A DNA stretch of 7,196 bases from Flavobacterium psychrophilum (lineage in GTDB: Bacteria > Bacteroidota > Bacteroidia > Flavobacteriales > Flavobacteriaceae): NCBI GenBank assembly GCA_945907225.1, contig CAMDSN010000084.1, positions 1 to 7,196 on the forward strand. The letters are read 5' to 3'. Each line of letters starts with the position of its first letter. The first letter of the stretch is position 1. The notes under the pieces were generated by a model. That model did not search any database, had not been told where the DNA came from, and saw only the letters and a program-made list of their open reading frames with translations. The position numbers and the translations under genes are program-made. Below, in pieces: positions 1-6,294 of this stretch.

Positions 1-1
1 C

Positions 2-148
2 AGCTACTATGTTAGCCTTTTATCTGAAAAAAACAGAAACGGAAAAATCAAACCATTACGCGCTTTTTTTGTTGGTTTAAAATCAAATTATGAAGCTAAA
101 CAAACAAAAGAGTATTCTTCACATATTTATGTGATAAAAAACGAATAA
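2..148 (+). CDS. C-terminal fragment of an unidentified protein
   Basis: An open frame enters from the left edge and runs 48 codons to a TAA at 146-148. Visible residues include SYYVSLLSEKNRNGK near the start and YSSHIYVIKNE at the end. The fragment is basic, with aromatic residues and no transmembrane stretch. I do not recognise the family, and 48 residues are too few to name a function; a C-terminal tail of a cytoplasmic enzyme such as a transferase is possible but is a guess. Coding is supported by the long stop-free frame at the edge, codon use like that of the neighbouring genes, and the AT-rich non-coding character of the DNA immediately after the stop. No clear terminator hairpin follows it. 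Confidence 0.6.
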   Translation, partial: SYYVSLLSEKNRNGKIKPLRAFFVGLKSNYEAKQTKEYSSHIYVIKNE

Positions 149-270
149 AACACTTTGATTTAATTCTTTTTAGCAAAACAAGCAATCCTATAAAAGTTTA
201 AAAAAAGTCGTTTAAACCGCTTTATTTCACGCCATTTTCTATTGTTTAACCTTATAGTTTTTAGAATTTA

Positions 271-287
271 TATAAGAATCGCTTATA
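271..287. repeat. Small inverted repeat upstream of the OmpH-like gene
   Basis: TATAAG (271-276) and CTTATA (282-287) are perfect inverted copies separated by 5 bases, about 80 bp before the start of the lipoprotein gene. Another CTTATA lies at 251-256. It could be an operator, but such short AT-rich repeats arise often by chance at this base composition. Confidence 0.2.
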
Positions 288-339
288 ACAAGAAGTTCTT
301 CAACAATTGATGTTCCCTTAAATTTAAATATTATTTTTA

Positions 340-347
340 TACTTTTG
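340..347 (+). promoter_or_regulatory. Candidate Bacteroidota -7 box for the OmpH-like gene
   Basis: TACTTTTG matches the Bacteroidota primary sigma factor -7 consensus TAnnTTTG exactly and ends 20 bases before the ATG at 368. Transcription from it would give a very short, A-rich leader of about 15 nt with no Shine-Dalgarno sequence, which is normal in this phylum. There is no good -33 TTG at the usual spacing; the nearest is TTA at 318-320. The 149-367 spacer otherwise holds nothing recognisable beyond short AT-rich repeats. Confidence 0.5.
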
Positions 348-367
348 AAACTCTAAAAAAACAAACT

Positions 368-937
368 ATGATTAAAAGAACAATTATTTTATTAGCATTT
401 ACTTTTGCAATTATTTCCTGTGACAAAGCAAAAGCAACAAAAGAAGTTAAAACTGCTTACATAGACACTTCAAAATTAATGGACGAATCTTTGGAGGCAA
501 AAGATATTGAAATCAAGTACAAGGACAAATCAAAGGAAATGGGCAAAAAGCTAGAATTTGAAGTGGCACGTTTCAAATCTGAAGCCGCAAATTTTAAACA
601 AAATGCCCAAACAAATGGTCCGGAATGGGCGCAAAAAAAGGGAGCAGAATTATCACAGAGAGAGCAAGAGTTAAATTATGCGCAACAATCGCTTTTACAA
701 CAATTACAACAAGAGAGCGGCGTTGAAATAGATTCTCTGGTTATAGATTATAGAAAAATTATAAAGAAATACGGAGATGAAAAAGGATACGACTACATTT
801 ATGGTTCTGGAGACGCCTCGCCGTCAATATTATATGCCAAAGAAAAATATGATATAACTAAGGAAGTTATCAAATTAATAAACGACACCTACAAACCAAA
901 GGGTAAAAAAGAGTCAGACCCTAAAGAAAAAAAATAA
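368..937 (+). CDS. OmpH/Skp-family periplasmic chaperone-like lipoprotein
   Basis: The 189-residue product begins with a short basic and hydrophobic leader ending in a lipobox (IIS-C, Cys18), so it should be exported, cleaved by signal peptidase II and lipid-anchored. From about residue 30 it follows the OmpH/Skp pattern: a first strand (AYIDTSKLMDE, 30-40), a long charged, alanine- and glutamine-rich region likely to form the coiled-coil tentacle helices (about 42-135), then the family's closing segment (YDYIYGSG at 141-148, ILYAKEKYDIT at 154-164, final helix to about 174). The tail is lysine-rich (KGKKESDPKEKK). Skp binds unfolded outer-membrane proteins in the periplasm; a similar role here is inferred from the fold. 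Classical Skp is soluble, so the lipid anchor is a departure. It is probably monocistronic: its own -7 box lies just upstream and a strong hairpin begins 8 bases after the stop. Confidence 0.85.
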   Translation: MIKRTIILLAFTFAIISCDKAKATKEVKTAYIDTSKLMDESLEAKDIEIKYKDKSKEMGKKLEFEVARFKSEAANFKQNAQTNGPEWAQKKGAELSQREQELNYAQQSLLQQLQQESGVEIDSLVIDYRKIIKKYGDEKGYDYIYGSGDASPSILYAKEKYDITKEVIKLINDTYKPKGKKESDPKEKK

Positions 938-945
938 TCAGCTAA

Positions 946-978
946 AATTAAGAAGCCGCTTTAAGCGGCTTCTTAATT
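946..978. terminator. Bidirectional terminator hairpin between convergent genes
   Basis: The arms AATTAAGAAGCCGCTT (946-961) and AAGCGGCTTCTTAATT (963-978) are perfect 16-base inverted copies around one base; in practice about 14 pairs would close a 5-base loop. The stem has a GC-rich core (AAGCCGC) flanked by A/T pairs, so each strand ends in an A/U-rich tail. It lies between the stop of the OmpH-like gene (937) and the stop of the convergent DoxX-like gene (1004), where a shared rho-independent terminator is expected. On the - strand it is followed by TTTT directly after the stem; on the + strand the U tract is weak. Confidence 0.85.
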
Positions 979-1003
979 GATAGTTAATGATACAGCGGCT
1001 ACT

Positions 1004-1390
1004 TTATTTTAACCAAAAAACGGCTAAAATTGCCGGAATCAAATATATTACAATGGTTCTTGCGCCATCATAATCTTTGGCCAAACGTTGGCCTAATAAC
1101 AAAAAAAGGAGCGTAATACTTGAAACAACAGCTCCTAAATAACCTACTGTTTTATCCGCATTAATTATTAAGCTTATTGCCCCAATAAAAGATAATATAC
1201 CCGAAATAAGTTCAAGCATTATTAACGTGAACAATGCCAATGGAACTTGATTTTTAAGTAATATTACTTTTGAAAAATGGCCTTTGAGCCATTCAACATT
1301 TCCATTCCATGAAAAAATTTTATCAAAACCAGATTGTATAAATGTAATTGTTAGTAAAAGCAAAATAATCACTGAGGCCATATCGTTCAT
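1004..1390 (-). CDS. DoxX-like small integral membrane protein
   Basis: A 128-residue, very hydrophobic protein with four predicted membrane segments: about residues 5-20, 51-77, 82-100 and 112-127. After the first helix comes IQSGFDKIFSW (18-28), resembling the start of DoxX-family proteins, and the short polar loop QRLAKDYDGAR (101-111) precedes the last helix. DoxX proteins are poorly characterised membrane proteins, some linked to oxidoreductase complexes or oxidative stress; no specific role can be assigned here. I chose the ATG at 1390, five bases after the holB stop. An in-frame TTG at 1399 would overlap the holB stop (131 residues), and another ATG lies at 1381 (125 residues). The tight spacing implies co-transcription and probably translational coupling with holB. 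The gene ends at the shared terminator hairpin. Confidence 0.75.
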   Translation of the reverse strand: MNDMASVIILLLLTITFIQSGFDKIFSWNGNVEWLKGHFSKVILLKNQVPLALFTLIMLELISGILSFIGAISLIINADKTVGYLGAVVSSITLLFLLLGQRLAKDYDGARTIVIYLIPAILAVFWLK

Positions 1391-1395
1391 TTCTG

Positions 1396-2544
1396 TCAAT
1401 TTTTATGAATTAATCGGGTAAGTTTTATAGATAAATCGGTAAGTATAATTTTTGCATTTCCATTTCTCTCAATATGATAAATAGCACTCGAAAGAGATTC
1501 AAATATTTCTTTAATATTATTTCCATTGACAAATGGCGCAAATTTTTCTAAAGTGAAGTTGTCAACTTTAGTTGCTAAGTAAATTAGTTTTTCTGTGCTA
1601 TAATTATATAATAATGCTTGTCGAAACATATTGATACAATAATTCAAAAATTGCTTTTGACCTTCTCTGCCTATACCAGCTATAGTTTCGCTCCATAAAA
1701 TTAATTCACGAATAGAAGAAGCATTTTTTTTTGCAACAAAAGCAGTGCGTACCCATGCCACAAACCATTTTTCATATTCATCATCATCGGAATTGTTTTT
1801 CACAAAATGAATGGCTTTATTATAATTTCCTTGAGACTGCAGGGCAACTGAAGTGGCCGAATGTTCATCTAGAAAATAATTTAATTGTAAAGCCTTTGAT
1901 ATTATTTGGTCGGGTAAACGAGCAAAGTGTGTTATCTGACAGCGTGAACGTATAGTAGGAAGTAATTCTTCTTCATTTTCAGTGATCAAAATAAACAATG
2001 TTTTTTCGGGGGGTTCTTCCAATAGTTTTAGAATTTTATTGGCTGCTTCATGATTCATTTTTTCTGCCATCCATATAATCATGATTTTGTAACCACCTTC
2101 AAAAGACTTTAATAACATAGACTTTAATATGTCTTCGGCATCTTCAACTCTTATAATTCCTTGTTTGTTTTGAGCACCCAAATGTTTGTACCAGTCGATA
2201 AGGTTTCCGTATGGATTTTGATTAACAAAGTCTCTCCAATCTCCCAAAAAATCCGCACTTTTTGGATTTTTTTTAATATCCTCATTGGTAACATTTGGAT
2301 AAATAAAATGCAAATCGGGGTGAGCAAGCGAACTAAACTTGAGATTACAACTTTCATTCCCGCCACTATTTTCAGCTCCAACATTGTTACATAAAATAAA
2401 TTGTGCATAGGCAATAGCCATTGCAAGAGAGCCCCAGCCTTCTTGGCCTATAAACAATTGCGCATGAGAAATCCTTCCCGAAAGCGCATTTTTTATAAGG
2501 TAATTTTTAATAGAATCTTGTCCGAGAATATCTGAAAACTGCAT
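1396..2544 (-). CDS. holB: DNA polymerase III delta' subunit (clamp loader)
   Basis: The 382-residue protein has the delta' layout: an N-terminal AAA+ start (FSDILGQDSIKNYL, 3-16; SHAQLFIGQEGWGS, 26-39), HPDLHF at 75-80, the helicase-like block YKIMIIWMAEKMNHEAANK (152-170), LLEEPPEKTLFILIT (174-188), and the SRC motif in TIRSRCQ (197-203), whose arginine acts in trans on a neighbouring clamp-loader subunit. It works with delta and DnaX to load the beta sliding clamp during replication. The P-loop is degenerate: GQEGWGSLA (33-41) lacks the Walker lysine, as expected for a subunit that does not itself hydrolyse ATP. Of the usual four zinc cysteines only Cys52 and Cys66 are obvious. The C-terminal third is the less conserved oligomerisation domain. 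The ATG at 2544 is the natural start; TGA is at 1396-1398. It is the first gene of a two-gene operon with the DoxX-like gene. Confidence 0.92.
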   Translation of the reverse strand: MQFSDILGQDSIKNYLIKNALSGRISHAQLFIGQEGWGSLAMAIAYAQFILCNNVGAENSGGNESCNLKFSSLAHPDLHFIYPNVTNEDIKKNPKSADFLGDWRDFVNQNPYGNLIDWYKHLGAQNKQGIIRVEDAEDILKSMLLKSFEGGYKIMIIWMAEKMNHEAANKILKLLEEPPEKTLFILITENEEELLPTIRSRCQITHFARLPDQIISKALQLNYFLDEHSATSVALQSQGNYNKAIHFVKNNSDDDEYEKWFVAWVRTAFVAKKNASSIRELILWSETIAGIGREGQKQFLNYCINMFRQALLYNYSTEKLIYLATKVDNFTLEKFAPFVNGNNIKEIFESLSSAIYHIERNGNAKIILTDLSIKLTRLIHKN

Positions 2545-2548
2545 ATAG

Positions 2549-2556
2549 CAAATATA
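2549..2556 (-). promoter_or_regulatory. Candidate -7 box for holB
   Basis: Read on the - strand this is TATATTTG, an exact match to TAnnTTTG. It ends only 4 bases before the holB ATG, so transcription would start at or just inside the start codon and give a leaderless message. No -33 TTG is seen at normal spacing, so it may be a chance match in AT-rich DNA. Confidence 0.3.
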
Positions 2557-2592
2557 GAAGAATTATTCTGCTTACAGCACCCCACTATTCTA

Positions 2593-2610
2593 GATAAATA
2601 TAAATTTATC
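2593..2610. repeat. Inverted repeat in the holB-pgk divergent region
   Basis: GATAAAT (2593-2599) and ATTTATC (2604-2610) are perfect inverted copies separated by ATAA. The position, between two divergent genes, fits an operator, but the sequence is almost all A/T and could be chance. Confidence 0.25.
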
Positions 2611-2665
2611 AAAGAGGCGCTATTATTTTAGGACACTTTGGCAACTTAATATTTCCTTAAAAAAC

Positions 2666-2696
2666 AAATGAATCAGCGTATCTAAAATGAATCAGC
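2666..2696 (+). repeat. 12-bp direct repeat upstream of the pgk -7 box
   Basis: AAATGAATCAGC occurs at 2666-2677 and again, without mismatch, at 2685-2696, a 19-bp period. The second copy covers where the -33 element of the pgk promoter would lie. It may be a pair of regulator binding sites or the trace of a small tandem duplication. Each copy contains an ATG; the one at 2687 opens an in-frame extension of pgk that is unlikely to be used. Confidence 0.5.
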
Positions 2697-2708
2697 CTTT
2701 ATTTTCAA

Positions 2709-2716
2709 TACATTTG
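2709..2716 (+). promoter_or_regulatory. Candidate -7 box for pgk
   Basis: TACATTTG matches TAnnTTTG exactly and sits 27 bases before the ATG at 2744, giving a leader of roughly 20 nt. There is no TTG at the -33 position; that spot falls in the second copy of the 12-bp direct repeat. Because the box lies downstream of the ATG at 2687, it supports the start at 2744 for pgk. Confidence 0.5.
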
Positions 2717-2743
2717 CTAATCCTAGATTTTTTTAAAACCACT

Positions 2744-3931
2744 ATGAAAACAGTTCAAGAAATAAATTTTTATAACCAGAAAGCAATAATTAGAGTTGAC
2801 TTTAACGTACCGTTAGATGAAAATTTTAATGTAACGGACATAACTAGAATTGAATCTGCCAAACCTACTGTAGATAAAATAATTGCCGATGGAGGAAGTG
2901 TTATTTTAATGTCTCATCTTGGAAGGCCAAATGGAGTTGAAGCTAAATATTCATTACAACATATTAAATCAAAAGTTGCCGAAGTTTTAGGGGTTAATCT
3001 ATTATTTGCCCCTGATTGTATTGGTAGCGCCGTTTCTGAAACAGCCAAAAATTTAAAGCCCGGGCAAGTATTATTATTAGAAAATCTCCGCTTTTATACC
3101 GAAGAAGAATCGGGGGATGAAGATTTTGCAAAAGAACTTGCTTCATTGGCTGATATATATGTGAATGATGCTTTTGGAACCGCCCATCGTGCTCATGCAT
3201 CTACTACTATAATTGCTAAATTTTTTCCTAAAAATAAATGTTTTGGGTTGCTTTTGGCAAAAGAAATAGATAGTTTAAATCGCGTTTTAAATAATTCGGT
3301 TGCTCCTGTAACAGCAATTCTAGGGGGTTCAAAAGTTTCTTCTAAAATCACAGTCATAGAAAATATTTTAGATAAAGTAGACCACATGATTATTGGAGGC
3401 GGAATGACGTTCACATTTGTAAAAGCTATGGGAGGTGAAATAGGGGATTCTATATGCGAAGACGATAAACAAGCTCTAGCTTTAAAAATTTTGGAATTGG
3501 CAAAAGAAAAAAATGTTCAAATACACATTCCTGTTGATGTAGTTGCTGCCGATTCGTTTTCAAATACAGCAAACACGAAAGTTCTAGATGTAAACCATAT
3601 TCCAAATGGCTGGCAAGGATTAGATGCGGGACCTAAATCTTTGGAAAATTTTAGAGAAGTAATTAGGAACTCAAAAACAATACTATGGAATGGGCCTTTA
3701 GGCGTTTTTGAAATGGAGCAATTCGCGAAAGGAACAATAGCATTAGGAAATTATATTGCCGAGTCAACAGAAAATGGTGCTTTTTCGCTTGTAGGCGGCG
3801 GTGATTCTGTTGCGGCGGTGAAACAATTTGGATTGGAAGAAAAAATGAGCTACGTTTCTACAGGAGGAGGCGCAATGTTAGAAATGTTGGAAGGAAAGGT
3901 ATTGCCAGGAATAGCCGCAATTTTAGATTAA
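2744..3931 (+). CDS. pgk: Phosphoglycerate kinase
   Basis: A 395-residue cytoplasmic enzyme that reversibly transfers a phosphate from 1,3-bisphosphoglycerate to ADP, making ATP and 3-phosphoglycerate in glycolysis and running in reverse in gluconeogenesis. The family landmarks are intact and in order: RVDFNVP (17-23) and SHLGRP (57-62) for substrate binding, LLLENLRF (110-117), [14 protein letters not shown] (140-153), GGSKVSSK (194-201) with the nucleotide-domain lysine, WNGPLGVFE (315-323), GGGDS (351-355) and STGGGA (372-377). The length is exactly what bacterial enzymes usually have. The reading frame is open upstream to an ATG at 2687, which would add 19 residues ([11 protein letters not shown]...) unlike any PGK N-terminus and placed before the -7 box, so I start at 2744. 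It is divergent from holB; mltD follows after 74 bp and may be partly co-transcribed. Confidence 0.97.
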   Translation: MKTVQEINFYNQKAIIRVDFNVPLDENFNVTDITRIESAKPTVDKIIADGGSVILMSHLGRPNGVEAKYSLQHIKSKVAEVLGVNLLFAPDCIGSAVSETAKNLKPGQVLLLENLRFYTEEESGDEDFAKELASLADIYVNDAFGTAHRAHASTTIIAKFFPKNKCFGLLLAKEIDSLNRVLNNSVAPVTAILGGSKVSSKITVIENILDKVDHMIIGGGMTFTFVKAMGGEIGDSICEDDKQALALKILELAKEKNVQIHIPVDVVAADSFSNTANTKVLDVNHIPNGWQGLDAGPKSLENFREVIRNSKTILWNGPLGVFEMEQFAKGTIALGNYIAESTENGAFSLVGGGDSVAAVKQFGLEEKMSYVSTGGGAMLEMLEGKVLPGIAAILD

Positions 3932-3960
3932 AAACGGTTATATAATAAATATTAATTAAA

Positions 3961-3988
3961 TGCGTTATAAATTGTATTTAACAACGCA
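3961..3988 (+). other. Imperfect hairpin between pgk and the mltD-like gene
   Basis: TGCGTT (3961-3966) pairs with AACGCA (3983-3988), and inside this TAAAT (3968-3972) pairs with ATTTA (3976-3980), leaving a small asymmetric bulge and a TGT loop. It begins 30 bases after the pgk stop and ends 17 bases before the next ATG. No U tract follows, so it is not a typical terminator; it could be a weak attenuator, an mRNA processing or stability element, or chance. No TAnnTTTG box was found in this 74-bp gap, which favours read-through from pgk. Confidence 0.35.
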
Positions 3989-4005
3989 GACTTAAGTGAG
4001 ATTTT

Positions 4006-6255
4006 ATGAAATTTAAAAAAATGACAACTTTATTATTGGTGTTTGCATCTTCAGTAATCTTTGCACAAGATACGATTGTTGCTTTACCCGTAAAAAAAGA
4101 ACCACTAACCAGAAAAGAAGTTTTAGATTCTATTAAATCCACTTTCGTTCATGATAAAATAGCTTCGTGTATAGACAGTTTATGGATGAATGAAATGGTT
4201 AGTCTTGATTTATACGATAATTTAACAACTGATATTGCCAATATAGATATAGATCAAAAAGTAGATTTTGAATTACCTACAGAACTTCTAAAAGAGCGAT
4301 TAAAGGCAATGGATGATAAATCGCCATTCAATATCGAGTATAATATAGGCTTAGAAAATGTAATTAAATCATTCTTAAAAAACAGAAAAAAAGGTTTTGA
4401 AAGATTGATGGGAATATCCCAGTTTTATTTTCCAATATTTGAAGAATCACTAGCCGCTCACAATATTCCTTTGGAGATAAAATACCTTTCGGTAGTAGAG
4501 TCGGCTTTAAATCCGAGAGCCGTTTCCAGGGTTGGAGCAACAGGCTTATGGCAATTTATGTATCAAACAGGAAAACAATATGACTTAACAATTAACTCCT
4601 ATGTTGACGATAGAATTGATCCTATTAAAGCAAGTAATGCCGCTACACAATATATGAAAAAGATGTACGCGATGTTTGGTGACTGGGATTTAGTATTAGC
4701 GTCTTACAATTCTGGGCCAGGGAATGTGTCAAAAGCCATAAGAAGATCAGGGGGGAAACAAAATTACTGGAATATTAGAAATTATTTGCCAAAAGAAACC
4801 CAGGGTTATTTACCAGCTTTTCTTGCTACTATGTATATTTTCGAATATCACAAAGAGCATGGTATTAAACCACAAAAACCAGTGGCAAATCATTTTGCTA
4901 CTGATACCGTAATGATTAAAAAAGCAATTACTTTCAAACAAATTTCAGAATTATTGGACGTGACAATAGCAGAAATTCAATTTTTTAATCCTTCCTTCAA
5001 AAGAGATGAAATCCCATCTATTAAAGGAGAGCATCATTTCTTACGTTTGCCTGTTGACAAAATTGCGGTATTTACATCAAACGAAGATAAAATATATGCC
5101 TTTATTAAATATGAATCCGATAAAAGAGAAAAGCCTTATCAAACTTCTATAGCAAGTAAAACGATTAAGGAGAAGAAACTAGACCCAAATGTTAAGTATC
5201 ATAAAGTTAAAAAAGGCGATAGTTTATTAGGTATATCAACCGAATACGGAATTTCATTAGTTGAATTAAAAAAGTGGAATAATTTAAAAAGTGATTACGC
5301 GCCGCTTGGTAAAAGTTTAAAAATCATCGTTTCTGATGTTGTTGCAAATAGTGATAAAAAACCGGAAACAAACGCAGAGGCAAACACAAAAAATGAGCCA
5401 ACACCTGTAAAAGAAAATACAGCATTGGTTGTAAATCCAGTAAAAACGTATAAAGAAGAGAAAGTTATTACATACAAAGATGTGATCAAATACCATAAAG
5501 TAAAAAATGGCGATAATCTTAGCGAAATTGCTTCAAAGTATAATGTAAGTTTAACCGAAATAAAAAAATGGAACAACCTAAGCGGAACAAATATTGGGGT
5601 TGGAAAAAGTTTAAAAATAATTAAAAACGAGAAGGTTGTAACCACCATAAGAAAAGAAATAAAAGTTGACAAAAAAGCAACAGAAACGCTAGTTGCAAAC
5701 AAAGAAGAAAAAGAAAATAAAAGCGATTTTTACGAAGTTCAAAAAGGAGACAACTTATTTAGCATCGCCAAAAAGTTTAATGTGAGTTTGGAGGATTTGA
5801 AAAAGTGGAATAATTTAAATGATCTAAACATTGATCAAGGTTCAAAGTTAGCGCTAATTAATAAAGGAAAAGCCCAAGCTACAGAGTCAACTGAAGTTAG
5901 TGAACATATTGTAGAAAAAGGCGAAAATTTATTAAGTATTTCTAAAAAGTATAACGTTTCTGTTGAAGAGATTAAAGATTGGAATAAAATTCAAGACAAT
6001 ACGGTTTTGCTAGGATCAAAGTTAATTGTGGCGAAATCCAATAATGCATCAGACTCTCCTCAAGAACAATCAAATAAGCAAAATATTGCTGCGAAAGACC
6101 GAGAAGCCGTTAAATTGTATTACGTAAAAAAAGGTGATTCTTTGTTGAGTATTTCAAGAAAATATCCCGGGGTTTCTATTTCAGATTTAAAAAAATGGAA
6201 CGGAATAAAGAATGAAGCTATAAAACCCGGAATGAAATTAAAAATTAACGGTTAA
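4006..6255 (+). CDS. mltD: MltD-type lytic transglycosylase with five LysM repeats
   Basis: The 749-residue exported enzyme should cleave the MurNAc-GlcNAc bond of peptidoglycan to form 1,6-anhydro-MurNAc ends, acting in wall turnover. A signal peptide (KFKK then a hydrophobic stretch, likely cut after FA at 19-20) has no lipobox, unlike E. coli MltD, so it is probably periplasmic and held by wall binding. The family 1 SLT domain spans about 138-285: the catalytic Glu165 in SVVESALNPRA, GATGLWQFM (177-185), LASYNSGPGNV (231-241) and QGYLPAF (266-272). A degenerate LysM-like module follows (about 300-350, ITFKQISELLDVT...LRLPV). Then come five canonical LysM modules at about 398-441, 496-540, 576-618, 634-676 and 705-748, joined by Lys/Glu/Thr-rich linkers; LysM binds glycan strands. 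The start ATG is at 4006; a second in-frame ATG at 4021 would also leave a usable signal peptide. It is followed after 39 bp by the DUF4837 gene. Confidence 0.93.
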   Translation: MKFKKMTTLLLVFASSVIFAQDTIVALPVKKEPLTRKEVLDSIKSTFVHDKIASCIDSLWMNEMVSLDLYDNLTTDIANIDIDQKVDFELPTELLKERLKAMDDKSPFNIEYNIGLENVIKSFLKNRKKGFERLMGISQFYFPIFEESLAAHNIPLEIKYLSVVESALNPRAVSRVGATGLWQFMYQTGKQYDLTINSYVDDRIDPIKASNAATQYMKKMYAMFGDWDLVLASYNSGPGNVSKAIRRSGGKQNYWNIRNYLPKETQGYLPAFLATMYIFEYHKEHGIKPQKPVANHFATDTVMIKKAITFKQISELLDVTIAEIQFFNPSFKRDEIPSIKGEHHFLRLPVDKIAVFTSNEDKIYAFIKYESDKREKPYQTSIASKTIKEKKLDPNVKYHKVKKGDSLLGISTEYGISLVELKKWNNLKSDYAPLGKSLKIIVSDVVANSDKKPETNAEANTKNEPTPVKENTALVVNPVKTYKEEKVITYKDVIKYHKVKNGDNLSEIASKYNVSLTEIKKWNNLSGTNIGVGKSLKIIKNEKVVTTIRKEIKVDKKATETLVANKEEKENKSDFYEVQKGDNLFSIAKKFNVSLEDLKKWNNLNDLNIDQGSKLALINKGKAQATESTEVSEHIVEKGENLLSISKKYNVSVEEIKDWNKIQDNTVLLGSKLIVAKSNNASDSPQEQSNKQNIAAKDREAVKLYYVKKGDSLLSISRKYPGVSISDLKKWNGIKNEAIKPGMKLKING
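5197..6249 (+). repeat. Five coding LysM repeats
   Basis: Units lie at about 5197-5328, 5491-5625, 5731-5859, 5905-6033 and 6118-6249. Each encodes a Y/H-x-V-x-x-G-[DE]-[NS]-L opening, a second helix ending in K-[KD]-W-N, and a closing G-x-x-L. Units 1 and 2 are the most alike (both KKWNNL and GKSLKII), suggesting recent duplication. Linkers between them differ in length and are low-complexity, rich in Lys, Glu, Asn and Thr. Confidence 0.85.
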
Positions 6256-6271
6256 TCCGAAAAATCTTCTA

Positions 6272-6279
6272 TAAATTTG
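6272..6279 (+). promoter_or_regulatory. Candidate -7 box for the DUF4837 gene
   Basis: TAAATTTG is an exact TAnnTTTG match in the 39-bp gap after mltD, ending 15 bases before the ATG at 6295. It would give a leader of about 10 nt. No -33 TTG is present at normal spacing, so the gene may instead be expressed mainly by read-through from mltD. Confidence 0.4.
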
Positions 6280-6294
6280 GGTTTTATTTCAACT

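Noticed and set aside
210..217. GTTTAAAC palindrome in the first intergenic region
   Set aside because: It is only 8 bp, does not extend outward, and is common in AT-rich DNA; no flanking context suggests an operator or terminator.
2151..2426. Overlapping open frames on both strands within holB (including 2161-2394 on the + strand and 1731-1955)
   Set aside because: Holb is strongly supported across the whole stretch by ordered motifs; these short frames encode nothing recognisable.
2687..2743. A 19-residue N-terminal extension of phosphoglycerate kinase from the ATG at 2687
   Set aside because: It is unlike PGK N-termini, begins inside the direct repeat and lies upstream of the TACATTTG -7 box; the start at 2744 gives the standard 395-residue length.
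2994..3414. Two - strand open frames inside pgk
   Set aside because: They oppose the fully conserved core of phosphoglycerate kinase and look like reverse-strand shadows.
5295..5702. A 135-codon open frame on the - strand inside the transglycosylase gene
   Set aside because: It is antisense to the LysM repeats; its hydrophobic Phe/Leu-rich product is what Lys/Glu-rich codons give in reverse. No promoter or family match is seen.
5197..6249. Possible CRISPR-like or tandem DNA repeat signal
   Set aside because: The periodicity is at protein level (LysM modules) with diverged DNA and unequal spacers; there are no short identical repeats with unique spacers.
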